Notes: a model not told the origin generated them from the sequence alone. Positions 6,663 through 15,038 are shown, counted from the stretch's first letter. The stretch: 15,150 nt of DNA from Pseudomonadota bacterium (GCA_018362935.1 JAHALQ010000026.1:1-15150), one strand, 5' to 3'. Numbers and translations are program-made.

Positions 6663-7802
6663 TTAACTCTCTTTTTTTGTAAATAAGGCAACCAATTCGC
6701 TGTGGTTAGAATAAACAAACTGGTCGACCATAGCCGCTTCTTTTAATTCATAGCCGCCGTCCGTCAGGCATAAAGCATCATTTACAAACGTATGAGGATT
6801 GCACGAAACCATAATAATTTTCTGCGGCCGGGCGCTTTCTTCCAAAGCAGCCAGCTGCCTGACCTGAGCCGCCGCACCCGCGCGCGGCGGATCCAGCACC
6901 ACGGCGGCAAAATCTTTCAGTTCGGCGGCATTCAGCGGATATTTAAAAAGGTTTTTGAGTTTTATTTCGATATTGGGAATACAGTTGGCATTGACGGATT
7001 CACGGAACCCCCTTAAAAGCTCGGCGCCGGAATCCACCGCGGTAATTTTATTTTTGATATTCGCGGCCAAAACGTAAGAAAACGTCCCGACCCCGCAGAA
7101 CAAATCGGCAATGCGCCCTTCGGTGCCGCCCAGATATTTTTGAACAAGCCCGGTCAATGCCTGCTGCCCTTCGGCAGAGGGCTGCAAAAATGTCCCGGCC
7201 GGAATAAAAACGTCAAAACCGCCGATTTTAATAAACGGTTTGGCTTTTTCGATTACCGGTTCGGCGGCCTCCGTGCTGCGGCGGCGGTGCGACAGCCGGA
7301 TAATATCCGGCATGGACTGCGCCTGCTCAAAAAGTTCCATACGATGATTCAGTTCCAACGGCGCGTCATATTCCAAAACAACGTCTATGCCGTTTTGCGC
7401 TTCGCACAGCCAGACATCGCCGGACGAAATATATTGCGAAACGGCCTTTTTGCCTTTTTTGACGGTATAGGGTATGGCGCAGAGGGCGGCAAGCAACCTT
7501 CGGATTTCAGGCAATACGGCATTCAACCGCGGCGTCAACAAAGGGCAGGCATCCAAATCAATCAGGTTATCGCTGCGGCTCTCGTTAAACCCCAGCGTCA
7601 GCTTCTTTTTGACATAGCGGAAAGCCAGAGCGGCGCGGCGGCGGGTCGAATCCTCAATAAAAACCGGTTCGGCAATGGAAAAACCATTTCCCAGCGGCGC
7701 CAAAACCTTTTTAAAATTTTCGGTTTTCAGCTGCCGGTAGGCTTCCCGGGAGAGGCCGCGGCAGACACAGCCGCCGCAAATTTCCGCAACGCCGCAGTGC
7801 AT
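6663..7802 (-). CDS. Fe-S RNA (uracil-5-)methyltransferase, TrmA/RlmC/RlmD family
   Basis: The enzyme transfers a methyl group from SAM to C5 of a uridine in RNA, probably 23S rRNA. Four cysteines match the 4Fe-4S site of the RlmC/RlmD group: C3, C9, C12 (CGVAEICGGC) and C86 (DACPLL). The Rossmann-like domain has ADLFCGVGTFSY (232-243), LDPPRAGA (303-310) and the catalytic MVSCNP (331-336, nucleophile C334), with E369 in SNHSELVALF as the likely general base. At 379 residues it lacks an N-terminal TRAM domain, as RlmC does, but which U is modified cannot be told. The start is fixed by AAGGA upstream and by C3. Its ATG overlaps the stop of the upstream diguanylate cyclase gene as TGATG, which points to translational coupling. 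Confidence 0.93.
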   Translation of the reverse strand: MHCGVAEICGGCVCRGLSREAYRQLKTENFKKVLAPLGNGFSIAEPVFIEDSTRRRAALAFRYVKKKLTLGFNESRSDNLIDLDACPLLTPRLNAVLPEIRRLLAALCAIPYTVKKGKKAVSQYISSGDVWLCEAQNGIDVVLEYDAPLELNHRMELFEQAQSMPDIIRLSHRRRSTEAAEPVIEKAKPFIKIGGFDVFIPAGTFLQPSAEGQQALTGLVQKYLGGTEGRIADLFCGVGTFSYVLAANIKNKITAVDSGAELLRGFRESVNANCIPNIEIKLKNLFKYPLNAAELKDFAAVVLDPPRAGAAAQVRQLAALEESARPQKIIMVSCNPHTFVNDALCLTDGGYELKEAAMVDQFVYSNHSELVALFTKKES

Positions 7803-9520
7803 CAGCTTTCCTTCTTTTCTTCGACAAATACCTGTTCGTCGGTAATCTTATTGGCTTCTATCCCGTCAAGCAGCGAAATTTCACTGTTGTTTTCCTTGTC
7901 AAAAATCGGATGATGGTTCTGGCTTTCGTCTTTGCGTTCAACCTGCCCCTGCGCCACAAAATCTTCCAAGTCTTTGTGCTCAAAAACCTCGACGCGGTTG
8001 CGCCCGTTCTGCTTTGCTTTGTAAAGTGCCTCGTCGGCAGTTTTAATCAGCATGTCGACATTGTCGGAAATTTCGGAAGAAGAAACGCCGATTGAAACCG
8101 TAAACTTGACCGGCGCGTTGTCATCGGAATAAACGGTCTGCATACCGATACTCTGGCGCAGACGGTCAGCCACGCCGCGGCCGTCTTCAACCTTTATGCC
8201 GGGCAGGAAAACGACAAACTCTTCGCCGCCGTACCGGGCGACAATATCGTTGTCGCGCAGCGCGCGCTCAGCCGTCGAAGCCAGTTCAATCAAAACCTTG
8301 TCGCCGGTTTTATGACCGTAGGTATCATTGACTTTCTTGAAAAAGTCGGCATCAAGCATGAGGACGGAATAAGGGCTGTTTTTGGCTTTGAGCGCCAAAA
8401 TCTGCCGTGAAACTTCTTCCTCAAAATAACGGCGGTTGTACAAAGAAGTGAGCGGATCGCGAATCGCCTGATTTTTAAGCAGATTTTCGCGGTTTTTGCG
8501 CGAGGTGATATCCTGAAAGGCCGAATACAGAACCAGATCATAGTTGTAATCCATGACATTGGCCGAAGCCAGCAGCCAGAAAGGCGTGTCGGAGGTCGGC
8601 GTTTTGACGAGGATTTCAAAATCCTGAACTTCCTTTTCAGACTCAAGGCGTTCGGTCAGAAGGCGCCGGTTGTCCGAATCGGCAAAGAAATCTTTGAGAT
8701 GATAGCGGTCGAGTTCTTTGGGATTGATACCGAACAGTTTGCAGGCATTGTTGTTGGCCAAAATAATCTTGTCGTCGCCGAGCCGCGAGATGATAATCGG
8801 AAACGGCGAAAGGCGTATCATTTCTTCAATGCGGTCATTGTATTTTTCAATCTGAAGATTAGCTTTTTCTATTCGCGCATAGAGGATATCAGACTTCATC
8901 ATCATAAAAGCAAACGCCATAATCAGATAAAACAGCGCCGGAACATACGAAAGCATGCCCAACTCGGGCATAAGGCTGAAAAACTTTAACAAAATCAAAA
9001 CCGACACAGCCGTCGCCGCAACCGCGCCAAGCAAAAAGCCGCCGCTGTGCTCCTGCCCGGCTTTTGCCCAAAATCCGAGGGCAACGCAGGCAAAACCCGC
9101 TAAAGGAAAGATAAAGCGCATGCTGTTAACAATATTGCCGTCGGGAATAATGAAGACAAACAGGAGTATGGCCACCACGCCCAAAGCTCCCAGCGCACCG
9201 GCAAAGATATAGCCGGCCATATTATTAACCATCAGCGACGTCGCCGCCATGCCCATAAATATGGCTGATACCAGCAGCAACAGAAGCTCTGCGAAAATAT
9301 AGCTTTCGACCCCGCCGCCCTGGGCATAGACCTCGGTTGCCGCGGCGACGATGGCCTCGGCTCCGAACTCGGCGGCAAAACCGGCAAACAACATCCACAT
9401 CGGGGCAAAAAGCCTGTCGGAATCGCCGGACGCGTAAAAACACGAAAACAATAGAAAACCCAGCGAAACCAGAGTCAGCACAAAAATGTAGTTCTGGTTA
9501 AAAACTTCAATATTTCCCAT
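7802..9520 (-). CDS. Membrane diguanylate cyclase with PAS and GGDEF domains
   Basis: It makes the second messenger cyclic di-GMP from two GTP at the inner membrane. The 572 residues are laid out as about seven transmembrane helices (8-28, 40-60, 76-97, 103-125, 136-152, 161-181, 189-208), a short coiled-coil-like helix (209-232), a PAS domain (about 233-342, ending FQDITSRK), and a GGDEF domain (about 350-512). The active-site loop is GGEEF (431-435), so catalysis is expected. RDND (422-425) five residues before it is a proper RxxD inhibitory site, so product feedback is likely. DADFFKKVNDTYGH (390-403) is the metal and substrate region. An acidic tail of about 55 residues follows, of unknown role. 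GAGGAG 5 bases before the ATG supports the start. It heads the four-gene unit. No convincing -35/-10 pair was found in the 146-base divergent gap upstream. Confidence 0.95.
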   Translation of the reverse strand: MGNIEVFNQNYIFVLTLVSLGFLLFSCFYASGDSDRLFAPMWMLFAGFAAEFGAEAIVAAATEVYAQGGGVESYIFAELLLLLVSAIFMGMAATSLMVNNMAGYIFAGALGALGVVAILLFVFIIPDGNIVNSMRFIFPLAGFACVALGFWAKAGQEHSGGFLLGAVAATAVSVLILLKFFSLMPELGMLSYVPALFYLIMAFAFMMMKSDILYARIEKANLQIEKYNDRIEEMIRLSPFPIIISRLGDDKIILANNNACKLFGINPKELDRYHLKDFFADSDNRRLLTERLESEKEVQDFEILVKTPTSDTPFWLLASANVMDYNYDLVLYSAFQDITSRKNRENLLKNQAIRDPLTSLYNRRYFEEEVSRQILALKAKNSPYSVLMLDADFFKKVNDTYGHKTGDKVLIELASTAERALRDNDIVARYGGEEFVVFLPGIKVEDGRGVADRLRQSIGMQTVYSDDNAPVKFTVSIGVSSSEISDNVDMLIKTADEALYKAKQNGRNRVEVFEHKDLEDFVAQGQVERKDESQNHHPIFDKENNSEISLLDGIEANKITDEQVFVEEKKES

Positions 9521-9666
9521 AGCAGCTCCTCAGTATAAATCAGGAATTGCCCCATTATTATCGCAATATTGTTAATATAAACTAAAATTTGCAAAAAATT
9601 GATGATTATTTAAACGTTTTGGGTTAGCATAGCCTTGTTTATGAGATAATTTATAAGGAAATTGAA

Positions 9667-10845
9667 ATGAGTTACAGCGTGCCCAACCATTTTAGTCATA
9701 AACTGGAATTTAACCTGAACCGGCTGCCGGCCAAGATTTCCGACCGAACCCGCTGGCAGTTTATGCTGCCGGGACTGGTTTTCGGCGCTCTGCTGTTTGT
9801 TCTCGGGCTGTTTGAAATGCTCAGCGGCTTTGAGTATACCAACGCCAATGTTGCAGAAATTGTTCCGCAAGGCGACGTTTCGCAATATAAACCTTTCTTT
9901 AGTCCGGAAATTTTTGACATCGCCTTTATGCTTATCGGACTGGGCATGATGACGGCCGCAGTTTTCTCTTATATCCGTTACCGCAAATTTATATTTGACG
10001 GCAAAAACATGATTATCGGCGACCGTCCGGCCATCGGCAAAAAAAGAATCGTTCAGGAGAGTATCAAAAATTATCTGGGCGTACGCTTCAGAATCGAATT
10101 GTTCCAAACCGGCTTTATCAACGGCAACCGTTACATCATTGAGCTGTACCACAAAAATCCGGAACGGATTGTGCCGCTGTATATTTCGATTTCTCCCAAA
10201 AACGTCCGCCGTTTGTGGAAAGAATATGCCCGCTATTTCGAGCTGCCGGCTCTGATTAACACCGATGAAGGGTTGATTGCCCGCGACATTAAAAATCTTG
10301 ACAAATCCGTCAAGGAAATGGCTAAACTTGGCTATGTCACCGATGATTACGATTCTTATGCCGAACTCCCCGACTCGCTGAAATACGTCCGCAAAAAAGA
10401 CAAGATTGTCATCAAAAGAAAAAATGTCTGGGATATATACAATATTCTCGGCTGGGCAGGTATTGCCGTGGTTTCCGCGGTGATGGCTGCTGCAGCTTTC
10501 CAGATTAAAAACGGCCTGGCCGCCAATTCGCCTACTTTTTATTTTCTGTTCGCGGCGGCGGCACTTCTTCTGGCCGCGGCCCTGCTGTTGATGTTCCGCA
10601 AAGAAAAACTGGTGCTGAAGAAAAACAAAATCGTCCATACGCATAAATACATGACGTATTCGACCAAACACAATGAGATATTCAAAGACGACATCGAAGC
10701 CATTGACGTGACCCAAAACCCCGCCAGCGGGCGTTATTTTGTTTCGGTCATATCCGAAGAGCGGACGATTACTTTCGGCTCCAAACTGCCGATTGAAGAC
10801 CTGCGCTGGATAAAAAGCTTTTTAATTCACGAAGTTATTAAATAA
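9667..10845 (+). CDS. Four-helix membrane protein with two PH-like cytoplasmic units
   Basis: This 392-residue inner-membrane protein of unknown function has four hydrophobic segments in two pairs (about 32-54 with 83-104, and 257-279 with 289-310). Each pair is followed by a basic YRKFIFDGKNMIIG-like or FRKEKLVLKKNKIV-like entry into a soluble beta-rich domain: 105-195, ending in KNVRRLWKEYARYFELP, and 310-392, ending in LRWIKSFLIHEVIK. The same order in both halves suggests an internal duplication of a hairpin plus a small pleckstrin-homology-like domain. This is a fold guess from pattern, not from a recognised family. A linker (196-250) with acidic and Tyr-rich sequence joins them. AAGGAA 5 bases before ATG supports the start. 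It is transcribed away from the diguanylate cyclase gene. Confidence 0.85.
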   Translation: MSYSVPNHFSHKLEFNLNRLPAKISDRTRWQFMLPGLVFGALLFVLGLFEMLSGFEYTNANVAEIVPQGDVSQYKPFFSPEIFDIAFMLIGLGMMTAAVFSYIRYRKFIFDGKNMIIGDRPAIGKKRIVQESIKNYLGVRFRIELFQTGFINGNRYIIELYHKNPERIVPLYISISPKNVRRLWKEYARYFELPALINTDEGLIARDIKNLDKSVKEMAKLGYVTDDYDSYAELPDSLKYVRKKDKIVIKRKNVWDIYNILGWAGIAVVSAVMAAAAFQIKNGLAANSPTFYFLFAAAALLLAAALLLMFRKEKLVLKKNKIVHTHKYMTYSTKHNEIFKDDIEAIDVTQNPASGRYFVSVISEERTITFGSKLPIEDLRWIKSFLIHEVIK

Positions 10846-10865
10846 AATAAAAAGACAGATTTTCC

Positions 10866-10894
10866 TTTACACCGTCCGGGATAATTCATATATA
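10866..10894 (+). promoter_or_regulatory. Probable promoter of the yfgM-like / bamB / der cluster
   Basis: TTTACA (10866-10871), 17 bases, TATATA (10889-10894), in an AT-rich 85-base gap. Transcription would start about 30 bases before the yfgM-like gene. Confidence 0.5.
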
Positions 10895-10930
10895 GACAAT
10901 ATAAGATTAAATTAAGGCAAGGAGATATTT

Positions 10931-11611
10931 ATGAAAAAAGAGAAAGATCCGTTGGCACATGACGCTTTGCTGCGTGAAATCGCCGATGACGTTAAAAGCG
11001 ACGAACTTAAAAGCCTGTGGAACAAATACGGACTGCTTATCATCCTTGTCGTCGCTCTGGCACTTACCGCCGCCGTCAGTTTTGAAACATTCAAAAACTG
11101 GGCCAACCGCCGCAATCAGGAAATTTCCAATGCCTATGCCGTCGCTATTTCTTTGCAGAACCAGGGGCGTCTGGAGGAAAGCCTCAGCATTTTGCAGAAT
11201 ATTACCGAAAGGACTTCGGGCATTTATCAGGACATTGCCAAGCTGCAAATTGCCAATATCTATTTTGAACAAAACAAGCCGCAGGAAGCCGCCGCGCTTC
11301 TGGCCGAACTGAGCGAAGACGGCGGAAACAGCCAGATGAAAGAAATTGCCGCGCTCAAACTGGCCGCTTATAAACTTGACAGCCAGGCTCCGGCCGCCGA
11401 AATCAAAGCCCTGCTCGACCCGCTGACCGACAATGAAGACGCCAATTACAATGTCGCACGCGAACTGCTGGCAATGCTGGCAATCCGCGACGGCAATATC
11501 GACGAAGCCAAACTGCAATACGAAAAGATTATCGGTTCGCCCAATATCTCTGACGGGCTTAAAGCCCGCGCGCAGGATATGCTGTCGCTGCTGAACGAAA
11601 AAAACCAGTAA
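10931..11611 (+). CDS. YfgM-like tetratricopeptide protein, membrane-anchored
   Basis: The 226-residue protein starts with a charged cytoplasmic stretch (1-32) and a single transmembrane helix (33-51, LLIILVVALALTAAV). The helical TPR-like periplasmic part (about 60-226) contains repeated units such as AYAVAISLQNQGRLEESL, IANIYFEQNKPQEAA and IRDGNIDEAKLQYEKI. This architecture and the position directly before bamB and der match the YfgM/TPR_21 family, which in enterobacteria associates with the SecYEG translocon and periplasmic chaperones. That role is transferred from the family. AAGGAG lies 7 bases before the ATG. The next gene starts 21 bases after its stop. Confidence 0.9.
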   Translation: MKKEKDPLAHDALLREIADDVKSDELKSLWNKYGLLIILVVALALTAAVSFETFKNWANRRNQEISNAYAVAISLQNQGRLEESLSILQNITERTSGIYQDIAKLQIANIYFEQNKPQEAAALLAELSEDGGNSQMKEIAALKLAAYKLDSQAPAAEIKALLDPLTDNEDANYNVARELLAMLAIRDGNIDEAKLQYEKIIGSPNISDGLKARAQDMLSLLNEKNQ

Positions 11612-11632
11612 TAAAGCCAGGAGAAGACTTTT

Positions 11633-12964
11633 ATGCCTTATAAATTTTATAAGCTTGTCATTTTAGGCGCGGCATTGCTCGGAATGTCCGGCTGCGGACT
11701 GTTCGGAAAAGAGCCTTTGAATATTGACGGCGAACGGATTAACGTTATCCGCGAAGACACCAGCCTCGCGCCGGATTATGCGCCCGGAGAAATAAAACTC
11801 CGCCTGCCGCGCCCGTACAGTAACGCACGCTGGAGCCAAAACGGCGGTAATGCCCAGCATCTGATGGGGCATCTGGAAGCTGACGCCAAACTTAAAGAAC
11901 TGTGGGACAGCAGTTTCGGCAGCGGCACTTCCAAACGCGACATATTGATAGCCTCCCCGGTTATCAGCAATCAGGTCGTCTTTACGATTGACGCCGAGGC
12001 CGTGGTCAGCGCCTTCCGCCTTGACAACGGCAAACGAATTTGGAAAAAACGCCTCAAACCGACCAACAAAGAAGAGAAAAGCTCGTCGCTTAAAGGTGCC
12101 GGCATTGCCGTTTACAACCAAAAAGTTTATGCAACCACCGGTTTCGGCGACGTATTCTGCCTGAACATGTTTGACGGCAAAAAGCTTTGGAAAACCTCTT
12201 TGGAGATGCCGATACGCATTGCTCCGACCGTCGCGGCCAACCGTGTTATCGTTCAGGCTCTGGACAATACGCTGGCGGTCTTGGACGCGCAAGACGGAAA
12301 AACATTGTGGAAAGGTCAGACCGATTACGAAGCAACAACCATTGTCGGCGGCGCCAGCCCGGCGTACAATACCGACATGGACGTGATTATCGCCGCTTTT
12401 TCCAACGGCGAACTGCGCGCCTTCAAAGCCAGCACCGGCACGCCGCTGTGGACAGACCTGCTGGTTTCCAAAAAACGCACCAATTCGCTGGCCGAAATTA
12501 CGGCGATTAAGGCCAACCCGGTTATTGACGGCGACAAAGTTTTTGCTGTCGGCTACAACAGCGTGCTGGCCGCCATCGACCTGCGCACCGGCTCGCGCAT
12601 TTGGGAACGCGAAATGGGCAGCACCAGCCAGCCGTGGGTGGCGGGCGAATATATCTTTGTGCTGACCAATGACTTTAACCTGCTGGCGCTTAATAAAAAC
12701 AACGGTAAAATTATCTGGAACACCGCTATCCCGACCGGCGAAGACCTGAATGAGAAATCCGGCGTGTTCGGCAACGGGCCGGTTTTGGCCTCAAACCGCC
12801 TGATTGTGGCGACATCTAACGGCTATATTTTTGCTGTTTCGCCGTATAACGGTGAAATCATCAGCTATATCAGCGCTTCCGACGATATTGCCCTGAGTCC
12901 GGTTGTGGCTGACGGCGTGGCAGTGTTTACCACTTCGGACGCAGACATAACCGCTTATAAATAG
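11633..12964 (+). CDS. bamB: Outer-membrane assembly lipoprotein BamB-like, PQQ-type beta-propeller
   Basis: This 443-residue lipoprotein has a signal peptide with lipobox MSGC (C21 lipidated) and then a WD40-like eight-bladed propeller. The propeller is marked by recurring G-x-x-hydrophobic-W turns: NGKRIWKK, DGKKLWKT, DGKTLWKG, TGTPLWTD, TGSRIWER and NGKIIWNT. In the BAM complex BamB binds BamA on the periplasmic face and helps fold outer-membrane beta-barrels. The name rests on the fold, the lipobox and the gene order next to der, and an enzyme using PQQ is unlikely because the protein is a lipoprotein in this operon. AGGAGAAG precedes the ATG. der starts 10 bases downstream. Confidence 0.9.
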   Translation: MPYKFYKLVILGAALLGMSGCGLFGKEPLNIDGERINVIREDTSLAPDYAPGEIKLRLPRPYSNARWSQNGGNAQHLMGHLEADAKLKELWDSSFGSGTSKRDILIASPVISNQVVFTIDAEAVVSAFRLDNGKRIWKKRLKPTNKEEKSSSLKGAGIAVYNQKVYATTGFGDVFCLNMFDGKKLWKTSLEMPIRIAPTVAANRVIVQALDNTLAVLDAQDGKTLWKGQTDYEATTIVGGASPAYNTDMDVIIAAFSNGELRAFKASTGTPLWTDLLVSKKRTNSLAEITAIKANPVIDGDKVFAVGYNSVLAAIDLRTGSRIWEREMGSTSQPWVAGEYIFVLTNDFNLLALNKNNGKIIWNTAIPTGEDLNEKSGVFGNGPVLASNRLIVATSNGYIFAVSPYNGEIISYISASDDIALSPVVADGVAVFTTSDADITAYK

Positions 12965-12974
12965 GATAAGGCGA

Positions 12975-14402
12975 ATGGTACTGAGAATCGCAATCATCGG
13001 AAGGCCGAATGTCGGCAAGTCCACTTTGTTCAACCGGCTGGTCGGGCGCAAGCTTGCCATTGTCCATGACAAGCCGGGCGTGACGCGCGACCGCCGCGAA
13101 GCGCCGGCAAAACTGTATAACTTAAAATTAAGCGTTATTGATACGGCCGGATACGAATATTCAAAAGAAGACTCGCTTGAAAAAAGAATGTGGCAGCAGA
13201 CCGAACGCGCCATTAACGATGCCGATGTCACTTTGTTTTTGTTTGACGCACGCGACGGCGTCCAACCTTATGACGAACATTTGGCCGGTCTGGTACGCCA
13301 CAGCGGCAAACCGGTGGTTTTGCTCGCCAATAAATGCGAAGGCAAATTGCAGGAAGACAGCATTCACGAGGCTTTCAAACTCGGCCTCGGCATGCCGATA
13401 CCTTTTTCGGCTGAGCACGGACTTGGTTTGGCGGATTTGTATGAAGCGCTTAAACCCGAAGCCGACAAGCTGAAAGAATGCGAAGAGCAGGAAGAAGAAA
13501 ATCAGGAAGCCGTGGTTGACGATGAAGAAGACGAGGCTTATAAAAAACGCCCGATACAGCTGGCTATTGTCGGCCGCCCGAATGTCGGGAAATCGACTTT
13601 GGTCAATGCCCTTTTGAAAGACGAGCGTATGCTGACCGGCCCCGAAGCCGGCGTGACGCGCGACGCGATTGCCAGCGAATGGACTTATGACGGGCGCAAA
13701 ATCAATCTGGTGGATACCGCCGGTTTGCGCAAGCGCGCGAGAATTGAAGACTCGCTGGAAAAAATGGCGGCGGCCAGCACCAAAAAAGCGGCTTATCTGG
13801 CGCAGGTGGTGGTTTTGGTTCTGGATGCCGACGCCGTGCTTGACAAGCAGGATCTGACGATTGCGCGCGAAGTTTTGGAAGAAGGACGCGCTCTGGTGAT
13901 TGCCGTCAACAAATGGGATATCGCCAACCGCAGGGAAGCGCTCCAAAAACTTAATGACAAACTGCAAACTTCGCTGACACAGGCCGAAGGCATCCCGACG
14001 GTCACCATCTCGGCGCTCAAGGGGGAAAACCTCGACAAGCTGATGCGCGCCGTTCTTAAGGTATATGACCGCTGGAATCTGCGCATTCCGACAGCTCCGC
14101 TCAACCAGTGGTTTGCCGACATGATTGACAGATATCCGCCGCCGCTCGGCAAAAACAAACGCCGTATCAAACTGCGCTATATTACGCAGGCCAAGACAAG
14201 ACCGCCCTCATTTTACATTTTTTCAAGCAATCCCGAAGGTCTGCCTGACGCTTATCTGCGCTATCTGACAAACCAACTGCGCGAAGATTTTGACTTGCGC
14301 GGCATTCCTATCCGCATGACCGTGCGCAAAACCGGCAATCCTTATGCCGGCGCCAAAGAAAAGAAAGAGTCGCCGATACGCAGCAAAAAAACATCGTCCT
14401 AA
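12975..14402 (+). CDS. der: Two-domain GTPase Der (EngA)
   Basis: Der is an essential GTPase needed for 50S ribosomal subunit maturation. The 475-residue protein has two GTPase domains and a C-terminal KH-like domain. Domain 1: GRPNVGKS (9-16), DTAG (56-59), NKCE (119-122), SAEHG (145-149). Domain 2: GRPNVGKS (200-207), DTAG (247-250), NKWD (312-315), SALKG (346-350). NKCE has Glu where the common motif has Asp, as is often seen in the first domain of Der. A strongly acidic linker (about 168-188) joins the two domains. The KH-like part (about 365-455) has the usual RYPPP and IKLRYITQAKTRPPSF. The tail from 456 is short and basic. The start is preceded by AAGG and fits the family N-terminus. 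It is the last gene of the cluster, and no U-rich terminator is seen directly after it. Confidence 0.97.
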   Translation: MVLRIAIIGRPNVGKSTLFNRLVGRKLAIVHDKPGVTRDRREAPAKLYNLKLSVIDTAGYEYSKEDSLEKRMWQQTERAINDADVTLFLFDARDGVQPYDEHLAGLVRHSGKPVVLLANKCEGKLQEDSIHEAFKLGLGMPIPFSAEHGLGLADLYEALKPEADKLKECEEQEEENQEAVVDDEEDEAYKKRPIQLAIVGRPNVGKSTLVNALLKDERMLTGPEAGVTRDAIASEWTYDGRKINLVDTAGLRKRARIEDSLEKMAAASTKKAAYLAQVVVLVLDADAVLDKQDLTIAREVLEEGRALVIAVNKWDIANRREALQKLNDKLQTSLTQAEGIPTVTISALKGENLDKLMRAVLKVYDRWNLRIPTAPLNQWFADMIDRYPPPLGKNKRRIKLRYITQAKTRPPSFYIFSSNPEGLPDAYLRYLTNQLREDFDLRGIPIRMTVRKTGNPYAGAKEKKESPIRSKKTSS

Positions 14403-14515
14403 TACTTTTTTGACGCGCCTGCCGGGATTTACCTGCTGCCAGGGATTGCCGGGCTGTAACTGCGGCGCATGAATGGTTCTGTCACTATCTGGGCGCCGGC
14501 GAGGCCAAAGGGGCT

Positions 14516-14641
14516 GCCGCAACTTAAATGTCACCCCTCGGCGGCGGAGCAGCCGTTATGGGGTCTTCCGCTTAGTATTACAAAGAAGATGCCTTGACTT
14601 TTCCGGGTTATTCCCGGCAAAGAGGAGTGACTTGTTGCGGC
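14516..14641 (+). ncRNA. Candidate structured RNA folding into a closed four-way junction
   Basis: This lies in the 246-base gap after der. No frame in the gap looks coding, and 14403-14515 shows only a small CCTG/CAGG hairpin (14432-14443). P1: 14516-14523 with 14634-14641 (8 bp), a 6/2 internal loop, then 14530-14539 with 14622-14631 (9 of 10). Hairpin 1: 14540-14545 with 14552-14557. Hairpin 2: 14560-14568 with 14585-14593 (8 of 9, 16-base loop). Hairpin 3: 14603-14607 with 14613-14617, extended by three A-T pairs past a mismatch. Three G-U pairs within these helices (a fourth would extend P1) exist only if the plus strand is the RNA, against one for the minus strand. It lacks the signature sequences of SRP RNA, RNase P RNA and tmRNA that I looked for. 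It could instead be a small palindromic mobile element. Confidence 0.45.
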
Positions 14642-14648
14642 GTACAGA

Positions 14649-14996
14649 TTATTGTTCCGGTTCGGGAATGCCGCCTGTTGCGGCAGCCTGGCGCGACTGC
14701 TCGCGGATGAGCTCGGCCAGTTCTTTGCCGGTGAACGTATAAACCGGTTCCGGCGTGAAAGGTTCAATATCTAGATTCAAAAGCGCGTTATAATTGCCGA
14801 GAAACCTTATCAGGCTGCCGACGGTTTTGGCGCCCAGCCGGACAGGCGAGCCGTTCTCGTAAACGTTAATGGTCTTTTGAGAAACGTTTTGCTTTGCCGC
14901 TGCTTCCTCAACCGTGAGGTCAAGGCTTTCACGGACATCGCGCAAAACTCTGCCGATGTTTTTGTAAATTGCTGTTTTTTGAGATGTGGTCAACAT
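14649..14996 (-). CDS. XRE-type helix-turn-helix DNA-binding protein
   Basis: The 115-residue protein has an N-terminal five-helix HTH domain of the Cro/CI type (about 10-70), with LTVEEAAAKQNVSQKTINVYENG (27-49) as the two DNA-contacting helices. A short tail follows with TGKELAELIREQSRQAAA (89-106), a probable helix, and an acidic/Pro C-terminus. It is a likely transcriptional regulator, target unknown. It converges on der. AAGGAG lies 11 bases before the ATG, a little far but the best site available. A perfect palindrome directly upstream of the Shine-Dalgarno site suggests autoregulation. Confidence 0.88.
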   Translation of the reverse strand: MLTTSQKTAIYKNIGRVLRDVRESLDLTVEEAAAKQNVSQKTINVYENGSPVRLGAKTVGSLIRFLGNYNALLNLDIEPFTPEPVYTFTGKELAELIREQSRQAAATGGIPEPEQ

Positions 14997-15013
14997 TAGA
15001 ATTGTAACTCCTT

Positions 15014-15038
15014 GATTTCTTGTTAAACAAAAGAAATC
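15014..15038. promoter_or_regulatory. Palindrome before the HTH gene (candidate operator)
   Basis: GATTTCTT (15014-15021) and AAGAAATC (15031-15038) are exact inverse copies with 9 bases between them. One arm abuts the AAGGAG site of the HTH gene. The symmetry suits a dimeric XRE-type repressor, which makes autorepression plausible. As RNA it could also form a hairpin that limits translation. No clear promoter hexamers were found around it. Confidence 0.4.

Noticed and set aside
14516..14641. MITE with target-site duplication
   Set aside because: The outer arms resemble terminal inverted repeats, but the bases flanking them are not duplicated and no second copy is in the window.
14403..14648. 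SRP RNA, RNase P RNA, tmRNA or 6S RNA after der
   Set aside because: The diagnostic sequences (GGAA-capped SRP hairpin, GAGGAAAGTCC of RNase P, tmRNA tag and T-loop) were looked for and not found, and the four-way shape does not resemble the rod of 6S RNA.
14473..14742. Short plus-strand and minus-strand open frames around the der-HTH gap
   Set aside because: They overlap real genes, are Arg/Ser-rich as expected of shadow frames, and lack RBS sites.
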